Source: Scopulibacillus daqui
GTDB lineage: Bacteria > Bacillota > Bacilli > Bacillales > Sporolactobacillaceae
Length of the DNA: 64,000 nt
Reading direction: 5' to 3'
Assembly: GCF_016908855.1 (NCBI RefSeq)
Contig: NZ_JAFBER010000002.1
Coordinates: forward strand, 186,001-250,000
Shown: positions 1 through 9,436 of the stretch, piece after piece
Position numbering within the stretch: the stretch's first letter is position 1
Layout of the letters: every line of letters starts with the position of its first letter
Made by a program: the position numbers and the translations under genes
The notes under the pieces: generated by a model
What the model saw: the letters and a program-made list of their open reading frames with translations, nothing else
Told to the model about the DNA's origin: nothing
Databases searched by the model: none

Positions 1-2
1 TT

Positions 3-155
3 GCCAGGGACATTGGTACAAATGTAGTAGGAAAAGATGCTGTCAAATACGGTCTCATTGATGAATTAGGCGGTCTGGGCCAAGCTTTGTCCAAGTTAAA
101 TGAATTAATAGAGGAACATAAAGGCCATAACAGAGAACAGAAGGTGGTTCAATGA
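3..155 (+). CDS. tepA: TepA (ClpP-like protease), C-terminal end
   Basis: This is the last 50 codons of a gene entering from the left. The visible tail contains [16 protein letters not shown], the C-terminal signature of the ClpP/SppA-like translocation-enhancing protein TepA (YmfB). TepA is a cytoplasmic serine-protease-fold protein lying just upstream of ylzJ and spoIIIE in Bacillus. The catalytic residues lie outside the window. Its TGA stop overlaps the ylzJ start by four bases (ATGA), so the two are translationally coupled. The identification rests on the short tail plus gene order. Confidence 0.8.
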   Translation, partial: ARDIGTNVVGKDAVKYGLIDELGGLGQALSKLNELIEEHKGHNREQKVVQ

Positions 156-385
156 TTCTGCACACCATCTGCCCTTTAGAAGATGTCTTAGAGCAAGAAA
201 ACAAAAAAAACGACAAAAAGTTAACAATGGAAATAAACGGTGTGAAACTGATTGTGGAAGAATCAGGGGTTAATGAATATGAAATTATCCAGTTAATCAG
301 TTCTGACCCGCAGCATTTCTTGGACACCCGGTATCAACCCGGCGAAAAGTTAACAATGAAACCTTTACTCCCATCAGCAACTTGA
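152..385 (+). CDS. ylzJ: YlzJ-like protein
   Basis: A 77-residue protein beginning [10 protein letters not shown]. It matches the small YlzJ family, found in Bacillaceae between tepA and spoIIIE. The ATG overlaps the tepA stop, so it is probably translated by coupling. No membrane segment, signal peptide or catalytic motif is visible. The charged N-terminal third is followed by a segment containing GVKLIVEES and a tail rich in proline. The function of the family is unknown; assignment is from order, size and overall pattern. Confidence 0.75.
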   Translation: MILHTICPLEDVLEQENKKNDKKLTMEINGVKLIVEESGVNEYEIIQLISSDPQHFLDTRYQPGEKLTMKPLLPSAT

Positions 386-446
386 GTAACATTATAATTA
401 ACTGTACCATCAAAGGATAAGAATACTGCTTTATCATTATGATTTT

Positions 447-472
447 AACAAGCAGCAATATTGCTGCTTGTT
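447..472. terminator. Perfect 26-bp palindrome before spoIIIE
   Basis: Two 13-base arms (AACAAGCAGCAAT and its complement) meet without a loop in the gap between ylzJ and spoIIIE. The run after it is not a clean T tract, so it is either a weak terminator of tepA-ylzJ or a protein-binding palindrome. It ends 29 bases before the chosen spoIIIE start. Confidence 0.5.
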
Positions 473-501
473 ATCTATTCAATGGGTTTCGAGGTGACAC
501 C

Positions 502-2829
502 ATGGCAAAGAAAAAAACAAGAAAAAGCCAAAAGAAGAAAGGCTGGAAAGAAACGCTTATTTATGAAATATCCGGCCTGTTGATTTTTTCACTTACATGC
601 ATTGCTATTTCACAGCTTGGCATTGTTGGGGAAGTGTTAGTCGAAGCGGCAAGGTTTCTAACAGGAAACTGGTATATGCTTATTTTTCTTGGGACTCTTA
701 TTCTATCAATCTATTACATATGGATGCGTCAGCAGCCCTCTTACTTTACAAGGCGTTTAGTTGGTGTTTATTTATTTGTTTTTGCCCTGCTTTTATTAAG
801 CCACGTGAGACTTTTTGAGGATTTATCGCAGCATAATAGATGGCAAAACGCTTCGGTGATTACCAACACTCTGGCTTTGTATAACGGACAAGTTTCAGGC
901 GCAATTTCCAGCGATCAGCTGGGCGGAGGAATGATAGGTGCTGTCGGTTTCGCGTTTTTCTATAAATTATTTTCTGCGACCGGCACGATGTTTATGGCCG
1001 TGTTTCTTATTATTGTTTCCCTTATACTGATCACCGGAAAATCATTGCGGGATTCAATGAATAAAATATTGGGCCGCTTCAAAAAGGCTGGACAAGGCAT
1101 GGCAAATATCCAGAAAGAAAAATTGCAAAAGATTAAAGAAGCTGTCAATGAAAAGAAAGAATCGCGCAAGGAACAAAATGAGGCTGAAAGAGCAAAACAT
1201 ATAGCTGAGAATGATCTTTACGATGATATGGAACCAGAACCTATTATTCATGATTTTAATGAACATCAGCCGGAGCAATTGCCTTATCCTAAAGATGGCC
1301 AGCCGGAAGAACACCGAGAAGAAGTTATCGATGATAAATCAGAAGAGAATGAGGGACAAGTACAGCCTTCATTTTCAACGCCGGAAATAGAGAATGAAGA
1401 TTATCAGCTGCCTCCGGTTGATTTGTTGGAACGGTCGAAATCTAATTCTCAGTCTAATGAACGAAAGCATATCGCTGACAATGTCCGCAAATTGGAGAAA
1501 ACCTTTGAAAGTTTCGGCGTTAAAGCCAAAGTAAAAAAAGTCCATTTAGGACCCGCTGTTACGAGATATGAAGTCTATCCTGATGTCGGCGTAAAAGTGA
1601 GCCGGATTGTTAACCTTAACGATGATCTGGCCCTTGCTTTGGCAGCAAAAGAAATCCGAATTGAAGCGCCGATTCCCGGAAAATCAGCGGTCGGCATTGA
1701 AGTTCCGAACAAAGAGGTGGCGATGGTCAGCTTAAGGGAAGTTTTAGAATCTGATTTTGCCCAAAGGCAAAAATCTAAGTTGGCCATTGGTTTAGGCCGG
1801 GATATATCCGGAGAACCAGTTCTCACCGATTTAAGCAAGATGCCTCACTTGCTCGTTGCCGGAGCAACCGGGAGCGGCAAAAGTGTGTGCATTAACGGTA
1901 TCATTACAAGCCTTTTAATGAGAACAAAGCCCCATGAAGTTAAATTGCTGATGGTAGACCCTAAAATGGTTGAATTAAACGTTTATAATGGGGTGCCCCA
2001 TCTATTAACTCCTGTCGTTACCGATCCAAAAAAGGCTTCGCAGGCTTTGAAGAAAGTTGTCGGCGAGATGGAAAGGCGTTATGAACTGTTTTCCGAGAGC
2101 GGTACGCGCAATTTAGAAAGCTATAATAATTATGTTCGCCGCTATAATGAAGAAAATGACGATAATCAGCCATACATGCCGTATATTGTTGTCATTATTG
2201 ATGAGCTTGCTGATCTTATGATGGTGGCTTCAAAAGATGTAGAAGATGCGATTACAAGACTGGCGCAGATGGCAAGGGCTGCAGGCATTCATTTAATCAT
2301 TGCAACACAGCGGCCGTCGGTTGACGTTATCACTGGTATTATTAAAGCTAATATTCCTTCAAGAATTGCCTTCAGTGTTTCTTCGCAGACGGATTCGCGA
2401 ACCATTTTGGATACGGGAGGCGCTGAGAAACTGTTAGGTAAGGGCGATATGCTATTTTTGCCAATCGGTGCATCGAAACCGACAAGGATACAAGGAGCTT
2501 TTCTTTCAGATGATGAAGTTGAGAAAGTCGTTGATTTCTGTGTCAGCCAGCAAAAGGCTCAATATCAGGAGAACATGATACCAACTGATGAAGCGGAAAA
2601 GCCGGTCGATAAGGTTGACGATGAACTGTTTGATGAAGCCGTTAAGTTAGTTATTGAAATGCAAACAGCGTCCGTTTCAATGCTGCAAAGGCGTTTTCGT
2701 ATTGGCTATACAAGGGCGGCAAGGCTCATTGATGCCATGGAGGACCGGAATATTGTCGGTCCTTATGAAGGCAGCAAGCCTCGGGCGGTTCTTATCAGCA
2801 ACCAAGATGATGAAGCATCATCACAATAA
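502..2829 (+). CDS. spoIIIE: DNA translocase SpoIIIE/FtsK
   Basis: ATP-driven DNA pump that moves the chromosome into the forespore and clears the division septum. About 775 residues, near the 787 of B. subtilis SpoIIIE. The first ~200 residues carry four membrane segments; a charged, Glu-rich linker follows; then the motor with Walker A GATGSGKS near residue 454 and a Walker B IIDELADL. The C-terminal gamma winged helix ([14 protein letters not shown], ending [13 protein letters not shown]) reads the SRS orientation sequences. The start is the ATG at 502, preceded by GAGGTG at 491; an upstream in-frame start at 439 lies before the palindrome and has no ribosome site. Confidence 0.95.
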   Translation: MAKKKTRKSQKKKGWKETLIYEISGLLIFSLTCIAISQLGIVGEVLVEAARFLTGNWYMLIFLGTLILSIYYIWMRQQPSYFTRRLVGVYLFVFALLLLSHVRLFEDLSQHNRWQNASVITNTLALYNGQVSGAISSDQLGGGMIGAVGFAFFYKLFSATGTMFMAVFLIIVSLILITGKSLRDSMNKILGRFKKAGQGMANIQKEKLQKIKEAVNEKKESRKEQNEAERAKHIAENDLYDDMEPEPIIHDFNEHQPEQLPYPKDGQPEEHREEVIDDKSEENEGQVQPSFSTPEIENEDYQLPPVDLLERSKSNSQSNERKHIADNVRKLEKTFESFGVKAKVKKVHLGPAVTRYEVYPDVGVKVSRIVNLNDDLALALAAKEIRIEAPIPGKSAVGIEVPNKEVAMVSLREVLESDFAQRQKSKLAIGLGRDISGEPVLTDLSKMPHLLVAGATGSGKSVCINGIITSLLMRTKPHEVKLLMVDPKMVELNVYNGVPHLLTPVVTDPKKASQALKKVVGEMERRYELFSESGTRNLESYNNYVRRYNEENDDNQPYMPYIVVIIDELADLMMVASKDVEDAITRLAQMARAAGIHLIIATQRPSVDVITGIIKANIPSRIAFSVSSQTDSRTILDTGGAEKLLGKGDMLFLPIGASKPTRIQGAFLSDDEVEKVVDFCVSQQKAQYQENMIPTDEAEKPVDKVDDELFDEAVKLVIEMQTASVSMLQRRFRIGYTRAARLIDAMEDRNIVGPYEGSKPRAVLISNQDDEASSQ

Positions 2830-3154
2830 AGAATACTTGCCGATTGGCGAGCCTAACGCGCAAGATAGTAAGTGTGCTCCTGCGCCGAAGAAGACTCATG
2901 GAAGCATATCCCCTTCTCGCCGCAAAGCTGCTGTTTCATGTTATAGCTTTGCTGCCAATCTAAACATTCTAACCTATAAAGAAAACGGATAAATAAGTAT
3001 TACAAAGCATGATATACGCATAAAATAATTGGACAAAGGCGGCCGGCTTTTGTCCATTTTTATTTTATTCCGGCATACCTTGCGGCTGGTTAGGGATTCA
3101 GGGGATAGGGTACAATGAAAGAGAGAATTTATGATAGAAAAAGGGGTTGAGAAC
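2830..3154 (+). other. Gap between spoIIIE and ymfF
   Basis: About 325 bases without a convincing gene. Besides the terminator at 3030-3064 there is a TACAAT at 3111-3116 that could be a -10 box for ymfF, but no good -35 lies 16-18 bases upstream of it. Nothing else is recognised. Confidence 0.5.
3030..3064 (+). terminator. Rho-independent terminator after spoIIIE
   Basis: Stem TGGACAAAGGC / GGCTTTTGTCCA with a four-base GGCC loop, followed by TTTTTATTTTA. Confidence 0.8.
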
Positions 3155-4450
3155 ATGCCGTACATCAATGAACAAATCCATGAATTTAACGGATTAAAAG
3201 TACACTTGATACCGACCGATAAATTTAAGACAGTAACCATGTTTTTGCAATTTTGTTCACCGCTTAACGAGAAAGACGTGACTAAGCGTGCGCTTTTATC
3301 TTATGTTCTTAAGAGTTCAACTAAACATTCGCCTTCAGCTCAAGACTTGCAAAAAAGGTTAGATGATTTGTACGGAGCAAGTTTTGCATCGATGCTATCT
3401 AAAAAAGGGGACTATCATATTCTGACATTATACATGACCGCTGCCAATGAACGGTTTATCTCAGGGGCTTCTGCTAAGTTATTTGATGAATCTGTAAAGC
3501 TCTTGTCTGAAGCGGTTTTTGAGCCGGCGGCATCCGATCGCCAATTTGATGAAAAAATTGTTGAGAGGGAAAAGCGGTCACTAAGAGCCCGACTCGAGTC
3601 CATATATGATGATAAAATGCGCTATGCGAGCCAAAGGTTAATTGATGAAATGTGCCAGCATGAACTCTACAGGCTACATACATACGGGTATTCAGAAGAA
3701 CTCGATCAGGTGACAGCGGATGGTTTATTTGAATATTACAAGAAAATGATGGCAGAGGATCAAGTTGATCTTTATATCATTGGCGATATTCAAGAAAAAC
3801 AAAGTCATATCTTAAATACGATTCAATCGGCATTGCCGTTCGATAAGCGGCAAAATAAAACAAGAGATATACGCATCAATTTTAATCCGGTTATTCCAAA
3901 TGAGATCAAAGTTGTTAAAGAAAATCAAGACGTTGAGCAGGGGAAATTGAATTTAGGATACCGGACAAATATCATTTACGGGGACCCTCTATATTACGCT
4001 TCCCAAGTTTTTAATGGGTTGTTCGGCGGGTTTCCGCATTCGAAATTATTTATGAATGTGCGGGAAAAAGAAAGTCTTGCATATTATGCTTCCTCAAGTT
4101 ATGAAAGCTACAAAGGATTAATGATTGTGATGAGCGGAATAGAATTTTCAAACTATGATAAAGCTGTCGATATTATTAAAGAACAGTTGGAGGCAGTGAA
4201 AAACGGCGATTTTACCGAACATGATATTGATCAAACAAAGGCGTTATTGCGAAATGCAGTTTTGGAAGCATTAGATAATCCGGCATCACTGACAGATTTT
4301 CTTTATCGCCAAGTATTAACAGGCCAGCCGGTAACCGCGGAAAACTGGCTTCATGCGATTGACCAAGTCCGAAAAGAAGATATTATCAAAGTTGCTGAAA
4401 AAACAACGCTGGACACCATATATTTTTTACAAGGTGAGGAGGCCGAGTAA
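3155..4450 (+). CDS. ymfF: YmfF, M16-family peptidase-like protein (inactive-type subunit)
   Basis: A 431-residue insulinase/M16-fold protein. The HxxEH zinc motif is absent from its N-terminal domain, while its downstream partner ymfH has it. M16 proteases often pair an active and an inactive subunit, so YmfF is probably the non-catalytic partner. The C-terminal M16 domain includes the stretch MNVREKESLAYYASSSYE, typical of the substrate-contact region. The start at 3155 is chosen for AAGGGG at 3141; an ATG at 3131 in the same frame lacks a site. It ends one base before ymfH, so the pair is an operon with ymfI. Confidence 0.85.
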   Translation: MPYINEQIHEFNGLKVHLIPTDKFKTVTMFLQFCSPLNEKDVTKRALLSYVLKSSTKHSPSAQDLQKRLDDLYGASFASMLSKKGDYHILTLYMTAANERFISGASAKLFDESVKLLSEAVFEPAASDRQFDEKIVEREKRSLRARLESIYDDKMRYASQRLIDEMCQHELYRLHTYGYSEELDQVTADGLFEYYKKMMAEDQVDLYIIGDIQEKQSHILNTIQSALPFDKRQNKTRDIRINFNPVIPNEIKVVKENQDVEQGKLNLGYRTNIIYGDPLYYASQVFNGLFGGFPHSKLFMNVREKESLAYYASSSYESYKGLMIVMSGIEFSNYDKAVDIIKEQLEAVKNGDFTEHDIDQTKALLRNAVLEALDNPASLTDFLYRQVLTGQPVTAENWLHAIDQVRKEDIIKVAEKTTLDTIYFLQGEEAE

Positions 4451-4451
4451 A

Positions 4452-5738
4452 ATGAAGCAAATTTATTTTGACCAATTGCAAGAAACAGTATATCATCATA
4501 AATGTGATAATGGGCTCGAGCTTTTTATTTTGCCAAAGAAAGGCTTCAATAAAACTTATGCTATTTTTACAACAAATTATGGTTCAATTGATAACCATTT
4601 CAAACCGCTCAATCAAAAAGATTGGTTAAAGGTTCCTGATGGTATTGCTCATTTCCTTGAGCATAAAATGTTTGAGATGCCTGACGGGAGCGATGCGTTT
4701 CAAGCATTTGGAAATCAAGGGGCATCCTCAAATGCTTTTACGTCTTTTACAAGAACCGCTTATTTATTTTCCAGTACATCAAATGTTGAAAAAAATATAG
4801 AAACGCTTATTGATTTTGTACAAACGCCTTCTTTTAAAAAAGAAAGCGTTGAAAAAGAAAAAGGCATTATAGGGCAAGAGATTCGCATGTACAATGATAC
4901 GCCTGATTGGCGGGTCTATTTTGGTTTAATCGGCAATATGTATCACCATCATCCGATCCAGATTGATATTGCCGGAACGATTGAATCAATCAGTCATATC
5001 ACTGCCGATTTACTGTATGATTGTTATAGAACATTTTATCATCCAAGCAATATGATGCTATTTATCGTCGGGCCTGAAAATCCCGATAAAATCATGGAGC
5101 TTGTTGTAAAAAATCAGGCGGACAAAAGCTATACCGATCAACAGCCTATTGAAAGAAAATATCCCAAGGAGCCAGAGGGTGTTTCCGAAAAATCATCTGT
5201 TATTAAAATGGGTGTTCAAACGCCGAAAAGTTTAATCGGCTTTAAAGAACGCCGTGTTCACCGCTCCGGCAAAGAATTTATGGAACATGAGCTTTCAGTG
5301 CAGCTGCTTTTGGAGCTCATGTTCGGCAAAGGGACCGAGAATTACAAATCCTTAATTGAAGACGGATTAATTGATGAAACGTTTTCTTTTGAATATACTG
5401 AGGAATATGAGTTTGGTTTTTCAGCGATAGGGGGGAATACAGAAGAGCCGGAAAGGCTTCAAAACAGACTAAAACAAATTATCGATGAATATAAGTCGGG
5501 CAGACTCGATGAAGAAGCTGTGGAACGGGCCCGCAAGAAACGCATCGGCGGCTTGCTTCGAGCCTTTAATTCTCCAGAATTTATTGCAAACCAATTTACG
5601 CGGTATTATTTTAATAAGACAAATCTCTTCGATCTTATACCTGTATTAGAATCATTAACAACAGAATCTCTTCATAAAACGCTTCACGAGCATTTTAGCG
5701 ATGAAGCGATGACAATGTGTGCTGTTGTTAAAAAGTAA
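4452..5738 (+). CDS. ymfH: YmfH, zinc-dependent M16-family peptidase
   Basis: A 428-residue insulinase-family protein with the inverted zinc motif in VPDGIAHFLEHKMFE (His-x-x-Glu-His) and the downstream glutamate region around EKEKGIIGQEIRMY. This is the probable catalytic half of a YmfF/YmfH heterodimer. The ATG at 4452 sits one base after the ymfF stop, with AGGTGAGG at the end of ymfF as ribosome site; upstream in-frame starts would overlap ymfF by 100 bases. The physiological substrate is not known with confidence. The family members nearby in Bacillus share this fixed order with ymfI. Confidence 0.88.
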   Translation: MKQIYFDQLQETVYHHKCDNGLELFILPKKGFNKTYAIFTTNYGSIDNHFKPLNQKDWLKVPDGIAHFLEHKMFEMPDGSDAFQAFGNQGASSNAFTSFTRTAYLFSSTSNVEKNIETLIDFVQTPSFKKESVEKEKGIIGQEIRMYNDTPDWRVYFGLIGNMYHHHPIQIDIAGTIESISHITADLLYDCYRTFYHPSNMMLFIVGPENPDKIMELVVKNQADKSYTDQQPIERKYPKEPEGVSEKSSVIKMGVQTPKSLIGFKERRVHRSGKEFMEHELSVQLLLELMFGKGTENYKSLIEDGLIDETFSFEYTEEYEFGFSAIGGNTEEPERLQNRLKQIIDEYKSGRLDEEAVERARKKRIGGLLRAFNSPEFIANQFTRYYFNKTNLFDLIPVLESLTTESLHKTLHEHFSDEAMTMCAVVKK

Positions 5739-5748
5739 GGTGGTTTAA

Positions 5749-6477
5749 ATGAATATTGCACTTATCACAGGCGCAAGCGGCGGTATTGGCCAAGCTGCTT
5801 CAAAACGCCTTGCCGAAGACGGCTATTCGCTTTATTTGCACTATAACGAAGGCCAAGAAAACATTGACACCCTTGTAACTGAATTAAGCCATCAGTATCC
5901 TGATCAACAATTTACATCCGTCAAGGCTGATTTGACAACAAAAACAGGCGTACATTCACTGATTGAACAAATCGGGGATCCTCTTGATTGCATTGTTTAT
6001 AACAGCGGCAAGAGTTTGATTTCATTAATAACGGAAGTTCCGGAATCTGAACTTGATCGTTTTATGCAGCTGCATATAGCCAGTCCTTTTCAGATCGTTC
6101 AGCATTTCCTTCCTCACATGATTAATCAGCGGAAGGGAAAAGTTATTTTTGTTACTTCTATTTGGGGCGTGACAGGCTCATCGATGGAAGTTCTGTATTC
6201 AACGGTCAAAGGCGGGCAAAATAGTTTTGTTAAAGCTCTTGCCAAAGAGGTGGCGCCGAGCGGCATCTCCGTAAATGCCGTTGCTCCCGGTGCGGTAGAC
6301 ACGAAAATGATGTCTGAATTCAGCGAGGAAGAAATTGAGTATATCAAACAGGGCATTCCGATGGGACGTCTTGGCCGCCCTGAAGAAGTTGCCGACTTAA
6401 TCGGATTTTTAGCTTCTCCAAAATCAGATTATATTAACGGACAGGTGATATCCATTAATGGTGCATGGCATTGTTAA
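5749..6477 (+). CDS. ymfI: YmfI, SDR-family reductase (EF-P 5-aminopentanone reductase)
   Basis: A 242-residue short-chain dehydrogenase: NAD(P)-binding TGASGGIGQ at residues 7-15, catalytic Tyr-x-x-x-Lys in YSTVKGG, and the PG motif in AVAPGAVDT. B. subtilis YmfI reduces the 5-aminopentanone group on elongation factor P to 5-aminopentanol; the same gene order supports that role here. General FabG-like reductases look similar, so the assignment depends on context. AAGGTGG lies upstream of the ATG, 10 bases after ymfH. Its stop codon lies within the hairpin of a terminator. Confidence 0.85.
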   Translation: MNIALITGASGGIGQAASKRLAEDGYSLYLHYNEGQENIDTLVTELSHQYPDQQFTSVKADLTTKTGVHSLIEQIGDPLDCIVYNSGKSLISLITEVPESELDRFMQLHIASPFQIVQHFLPHMINQRKGKVIFVTSIWGVTGSSMEVLYSTVKGGQNSFVKALAKEVAPSGISVNAVAPGAVDTKMMSEFSEEEIEYIKQGIPMGRLGRPEEVADLIGFLASPKSDYINGQVISINGAWHC

Positions 6478-6496
6478 ATGCCATGCATATTTTTTT
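6462..6496 (+). terminator. Terminator overlapping the ymfI stop codon
   Basis: TGCATGGCAT pairs with ATGCCATGCA across a six-base loop that contains the ymfI TAA; TATTTTTTT follows. It closes the ymfF-ymfH-ymfI transcript. Confidence 0.85.
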
Positions 6497-6543
6497 GCGC
6501 CGCGCGCATCCTAAATTGTGTAAGACAAAAAGGAGGAATCACA

Positions 6544-6807
6544 ATGTCTGTTTTAAATAATTGGGATGATTGGAAGAGCTTCCTTGGCGATCGTTTGAAT
6601 AAAGCAAAAGCCAAAGGCGTCAGCCAAAATGCTATTGCCGATTTCGCAACAGAAATTGGCGGATATCTTGCTGATAAAGTTGATCCAAAAAACGAACAGC
6701 AAAGAGTGCTTTCTGATTTGTGGAGTGTTGCAAATAAAGACGAACAGCACGCGATTGCCAATATGATGATAAAACTTGTGGAAAACAACGGTACAAACAA
6801 ACAATAA
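6544..6807 (+). CDS. ymfJ: YmfJ, DUF3243 protein
   Basis: An 87-residue soluble, mostly helical protein (MSVLNNWDDWKSFLGDRLNK...) of the DUF3243 family, conserved between ymfI and ymfK in Bacillus. The start is set by AGGAGG 5 bases upstream; the upstream in-frame extension would run through the ymfI terminator and is rejected. The terminator behind ymfI suggests its own promoter. Function is unknown. Confidence 0.85.
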   Translation: MSVLNNWDDWKSFLGDRLNKAKAKGVSQNAIADFATEIGGYLADKVDPKNEQQRVLSDLWSVANKDEQHAIANMMIKLVENNGTNKQ

Positions 6808-6964
6808 AAAATATAGCATAAGCGCAATAAATGATGGAAGGGAATGTCACAAAGGCATTCCTTTTTGCTTTAGGGAAAAAGTTCCGCAAAAAAGTACCTT
6901 TTCTTGAAAGATATTATCATTTATTATAAATTTATAATGATATGTGTTCAAAAGGGGTTATGCT

Positions 6965-7738
6965 ATGGAAAAGAAAGAATGGTACTTGGAATATGAAATA
7001 CATAGAAACCGCCCCGGATTATTGGGTGATATCGCTTCGTTATTAGGTATGCTGGGAATTAATATTGTAACCATTAACGGTGTTGATAATGAACGAAGGG
7101 GCATGCTTTTGCGGACAGAAGACGATGCCCAAATTGAACGGCTTATCGCCATTGTGAAAACAATGGATAATATTAATGTAACCAAATTAAGAGAACCAAA
7201 ATTAAGCGACCGCTTGGCCGTTCGCCACGGCCGCTATATTGAGAGAGATGCAGATGACAAAAAAACATTCCGATTTGTCAGAGACGAATTAGGTCTGCTT
7301 GTCGATTTTATGGCTGAATTATTTAAGAAAGAAGGCCATAAATTAATCGGCATCAGAGGCATGCCGCGCGTCGGGAAATCGGAATCGATTGTCGCATCTA
7401 GTGTTTGTGCGAATAAACGCTGGCTTTTTATTTCTTCCACATTATTAAGGCAGACGGTTCGAAGCCAATTGGCAGAAGATGAATTTTCTGATGAACACAT
7501 ATTTATTATTGACGGTATTGTTTCGACAAAGCGGTCATCGGATCGTCACTGGGAGCTCTTGCGTCAGGTTATGCGAATGCCGGTAACCAAAGTTGTCGAA
7601 CATCCGGATGTCTTTGTTCAAAGCACGGAGTACTGTCTTGATGACTTTGATTATATTATTGAACTTCGAAATGACCGCGACGAAGAAATCGTCTACGATA
7701 TCGTGGAAGAGGATGAAATGTCTCCGTTTGACTTTTAA
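6965..7738 (+). CDS. ymfK: YmfK, DUF3388 protein with ACT-like N-terminus
   Basis: A 257-residue protein. The first ~75 residues (EWYLEYEIHRNRPGLLGDIA...) have the beta-alpha pattern of an ACT domain, a small-ligand sensor. The rest contains GMPRVGKSES, which looks like a P-loop but sits in an unusual family (DUF3388), so nucleotide binding is only a possibility. The ATG at 6965 follows AAGGGG at 6951. Conserved position between ymfJ and rodZ. No function is established. Confidence 0.8.
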   Translation: MEKKEWYLEYEIHRNRPGLLGDIASLLGMLGINIVTINGVDNERRGMLLRTEDDAQIERLIAIVKTMDNINVTKLREPKLSDRLAVRHGRYIERDADDKKTFRFVRDELGLLVDFMAELFKKEGHKLIGIRGMPRVGKSESIVASSVCANKRWLFISSTLLRQTVRSQLAEDEFSDEHIFIIDGIVSTKRSSDRHWELLRQVMRMPVTKVVEHPDVFVQSTEYCLDDFDYIIELRNDRDEEIVYDIVEEDEMSPFDF

Positions 7739-7743
7739 ACTGG

Positions 7744-7780
7744 TTGTTCAAAATGAGGAAAACAGTGTTTTTTTGAACAT
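7744..7780 (+). repeat. Leader inverted element, copy 1 (before rodZ)
   Basis: TTGTTCAAAA at 7744-7753 faces TTTTGAACAT at 7771-7780, 30 bases before the rodZ start. The same arms recur before recA, rny, ymdB, hflX and glnA with unrelated inner sequence. Confidence 0.55.
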
Positions 7781-7810
7781 CCTCTAAATCTTATTGGCAG
7801 GTGTTAAGCA

Positions 7811-8746
7811 TTGAGTGAACTAGGAACAGCGTTGAAACAAGCGCGTCAAGAAAAGGGGATGACATTAGAAGATATTGAAAGCAAAACAAAAATTCAAAAG
7901 CGCTATCTCCAATCAATTGAAGAAGGAGAGTTTGATCAACTTCCCGGCAATTTTTATACAAGGGCTTTCATAAAGAATTATGCTGAAACGGTTGGACTTG
8001 ACCCTAATGTTCTTTTAAATGAATACGGTCATGAGATCCCAAAAAGCAGCCAAGAGCCGTCGCAAGTTATTCTGCCGTCAAGAACAAGGCAAAGTGCCGG
8101 TTTGTCATTTAAATCAGCAAAGAGACGGCAAACCGATTCACAATTTAATTCTTTATTGCCGAAAATAATCATTATTGTTGTTCTTTTATTGATTTTAATC
8201 GGCATTTGGCTGTTAGCTCAACATTTTAAATCAAGCGATAAATCGGCCGTGACAAATCATACAAGCCCTGATGTTGTTTATAAAAAGGATGAAAATAACT
8301 CAGGAAAGAGCGCAGCGGACGAAAAGAAACAGAAAGATCAAAAAGCAAAATCAGAAACAAAGGATAACAAAAAAGATCAAAAGTCCAAAAAAGACAAGGC
8401 TCATGAAAAGCAGCACTTATCAATGGATAAGTCACAAGGAAATACGTCATATTTTACTTTGTCAGGCACCAATAAATTTAATGTTGAAATATCAGCCAAG
8501 CCTAAGAAACAAACGTGGATCGAGGCAAGGGACGGCGGCCAAAGCGGGAAAAAATTTGCTTATGGCATAGCCCAAAACGGTTCAAAAGAAAATAAATTTA
8601 AATTTGATGCTTCGAATACCGAAAAGCTTTATATTAAAGCAGGCAATGCTCCTGATACAGAAATCAAAGTGAATGGAAAAACTTTAGAGCTGCCAAACAA
8701 AAGCACAACAACACAAACGATCTATATTACATTTAAAAAAGCGTAA
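7811..8746 (+). CDS. rodZ: RodZ (YmfM), cell-shape membrane protein
   Basis: A 311-residue protein that links the MreB cytoskeleton to the wall-elongation machinery. Residues 1-75 are a RodZ-type helix-turn-helix (ELGTALKQARQEKGMTLEDIE); a single membrane helix lies at about 120-142 (IIIIVVLLLILIGIWLL); then a very Lys-rich linker and a C-terminal beta domain of the DUF4115 type outside the membrane. TTG start at 7811 with CAGGTG upstream. Followed by pgsA as in other Bacilli. Confidence 0.88.
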   Translation: MSELGTALKQARQEKGMTLEDIESKTKIQKRYLQSIEEGEFDQLPGNFYTRAFIKNYAETVGLDPNVLLNEYGHEIPKSSQEPSQVILPSRTRQSAGLSFKSAKRRQTDSQFNSLLPKIIIIVVLLLILIGIWLLAQHFKSSDKSAVTNHTSPDVVYKKDENNSGKSAADEKKQKDQKAKSETKDNKKDQKSKKDKAHEKQHLSMDKSQGNTSYFTLSGTNKFNVEISAKPKKQTWIEARDGGQSGKKFAYGIAQNGSKENKFKFDASNTEKLYIKAGNAPDTEIKVNGKTLELPNKSTTTQTIYITFKKA

Positions 8747-8767
8747 ACAACATTAGCATCTCACCTA

Positions 8768-8795
8768 AGAGTCATCATCATGGTGACTCTTTTCT
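8768..8795 (+). terminator. Short terminator after rodZ
   Basis: AAGAGTCA pairs with TGACTCTT around CATCATGG-type loop bases, followed by TTTCT. The stem is short, so some read-through to pgsA is likely. Confidence 0.55.
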
Positions 8796-8815
8796 ATTCA
8801 TCTGGAGGTATTAAA

Positions 8816-9394
8816 ATGAACATAGCAAATAAAATAACACTATCAAGAGTCATTATGATTCCTGTGTTTCTCATCTTTTTACTTGTTCCGATGCATCTGG
8901 GCACTATTACAATATGGCACGCCAAAATTCCGGTCAGCCAATTTATCGCCGGCATTATTTTTATCCTAGCCTCATGCACGGATTGGCTTGATGGTTACCT
9001 GGCAAGAAAGTACAATCTTGTGACAAACTTTGGGAAGTTTCTTGATCCGTTAGCGGATAAGCTGCTTGTTACAAGCGCTTTGATTTCGCTCGTTGGTTTC
9101 CATTACATTCCATCTTGGATGGTTATTATTATTTTGGCAAGAGAGTTTGCTGTAACCGGGCTTCGTTTGGTGGCTGCAGGCGAAGGAGACGTGATTGCTG
9201 CGAGCAAGGCGGCTAAGTGGAAGACAACTTTTCAAATGCTCGCCATTATTTTTTATTTGTTTAATAATTTACCGTTTGGTTTACATGGATTCCCGCTGGC
9301 AGACATCTTATTATGGCTAGCCGTTATAATGACAATTATATCCGGATGGGATTATTTTTATAAAAACCGTGAGATTATTTTAAGGTCAAAATAA
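8816..9394 (+). CDS. pgsA: Phosphatidylglycerophosphate synthase
   Basis: CDP-diacylglycerol-glycerol-3-phosphate 3-phosphatidyltransferase, the committed step to phosphatidylglycerol and cardiolipin. 192 residues with several membrane helices and the CDP-alcohol phosphotransferase motif in CTDWLDGYLARK...GKFLDPLADK, whose aspartates bind the metal ions. The ATG at 8816 has GGAGG 6 bases upstream; a longer in-frame start lies inside the rodZ terminator. Located between rodZ and cinA as in B. subtilis. Confidence 0.95.
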   Translation: MNIANKITLSRVIMIPVFLIFLLVPMHLGTITIWHAKIPVSQFIAGIIFILASCTDWLDGYLARKYNLVTNFGKFLDPLADKLLVTSALISLVGFHYIPSWMVIIILAREFAVTGLRLVAAGEGDVIAASKAAKWKTTFQMLAIIFYLFNNLPFGLHGFPLADILLWLAVIMTIISGWDYFYKNREIILRSK

Positions 9395-9436
9395 TTTTTC
9401 AGCCGGCAAAGGGCTTTAAAAATTGGGGTGAATGAT

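Noticed and set aside
439-501. Upstream in-frame start for spoIIIE
   Set aside because: It overlaps the palindrome and has no ribosome site; the ATG at 502 has both site and expected N-terminus.
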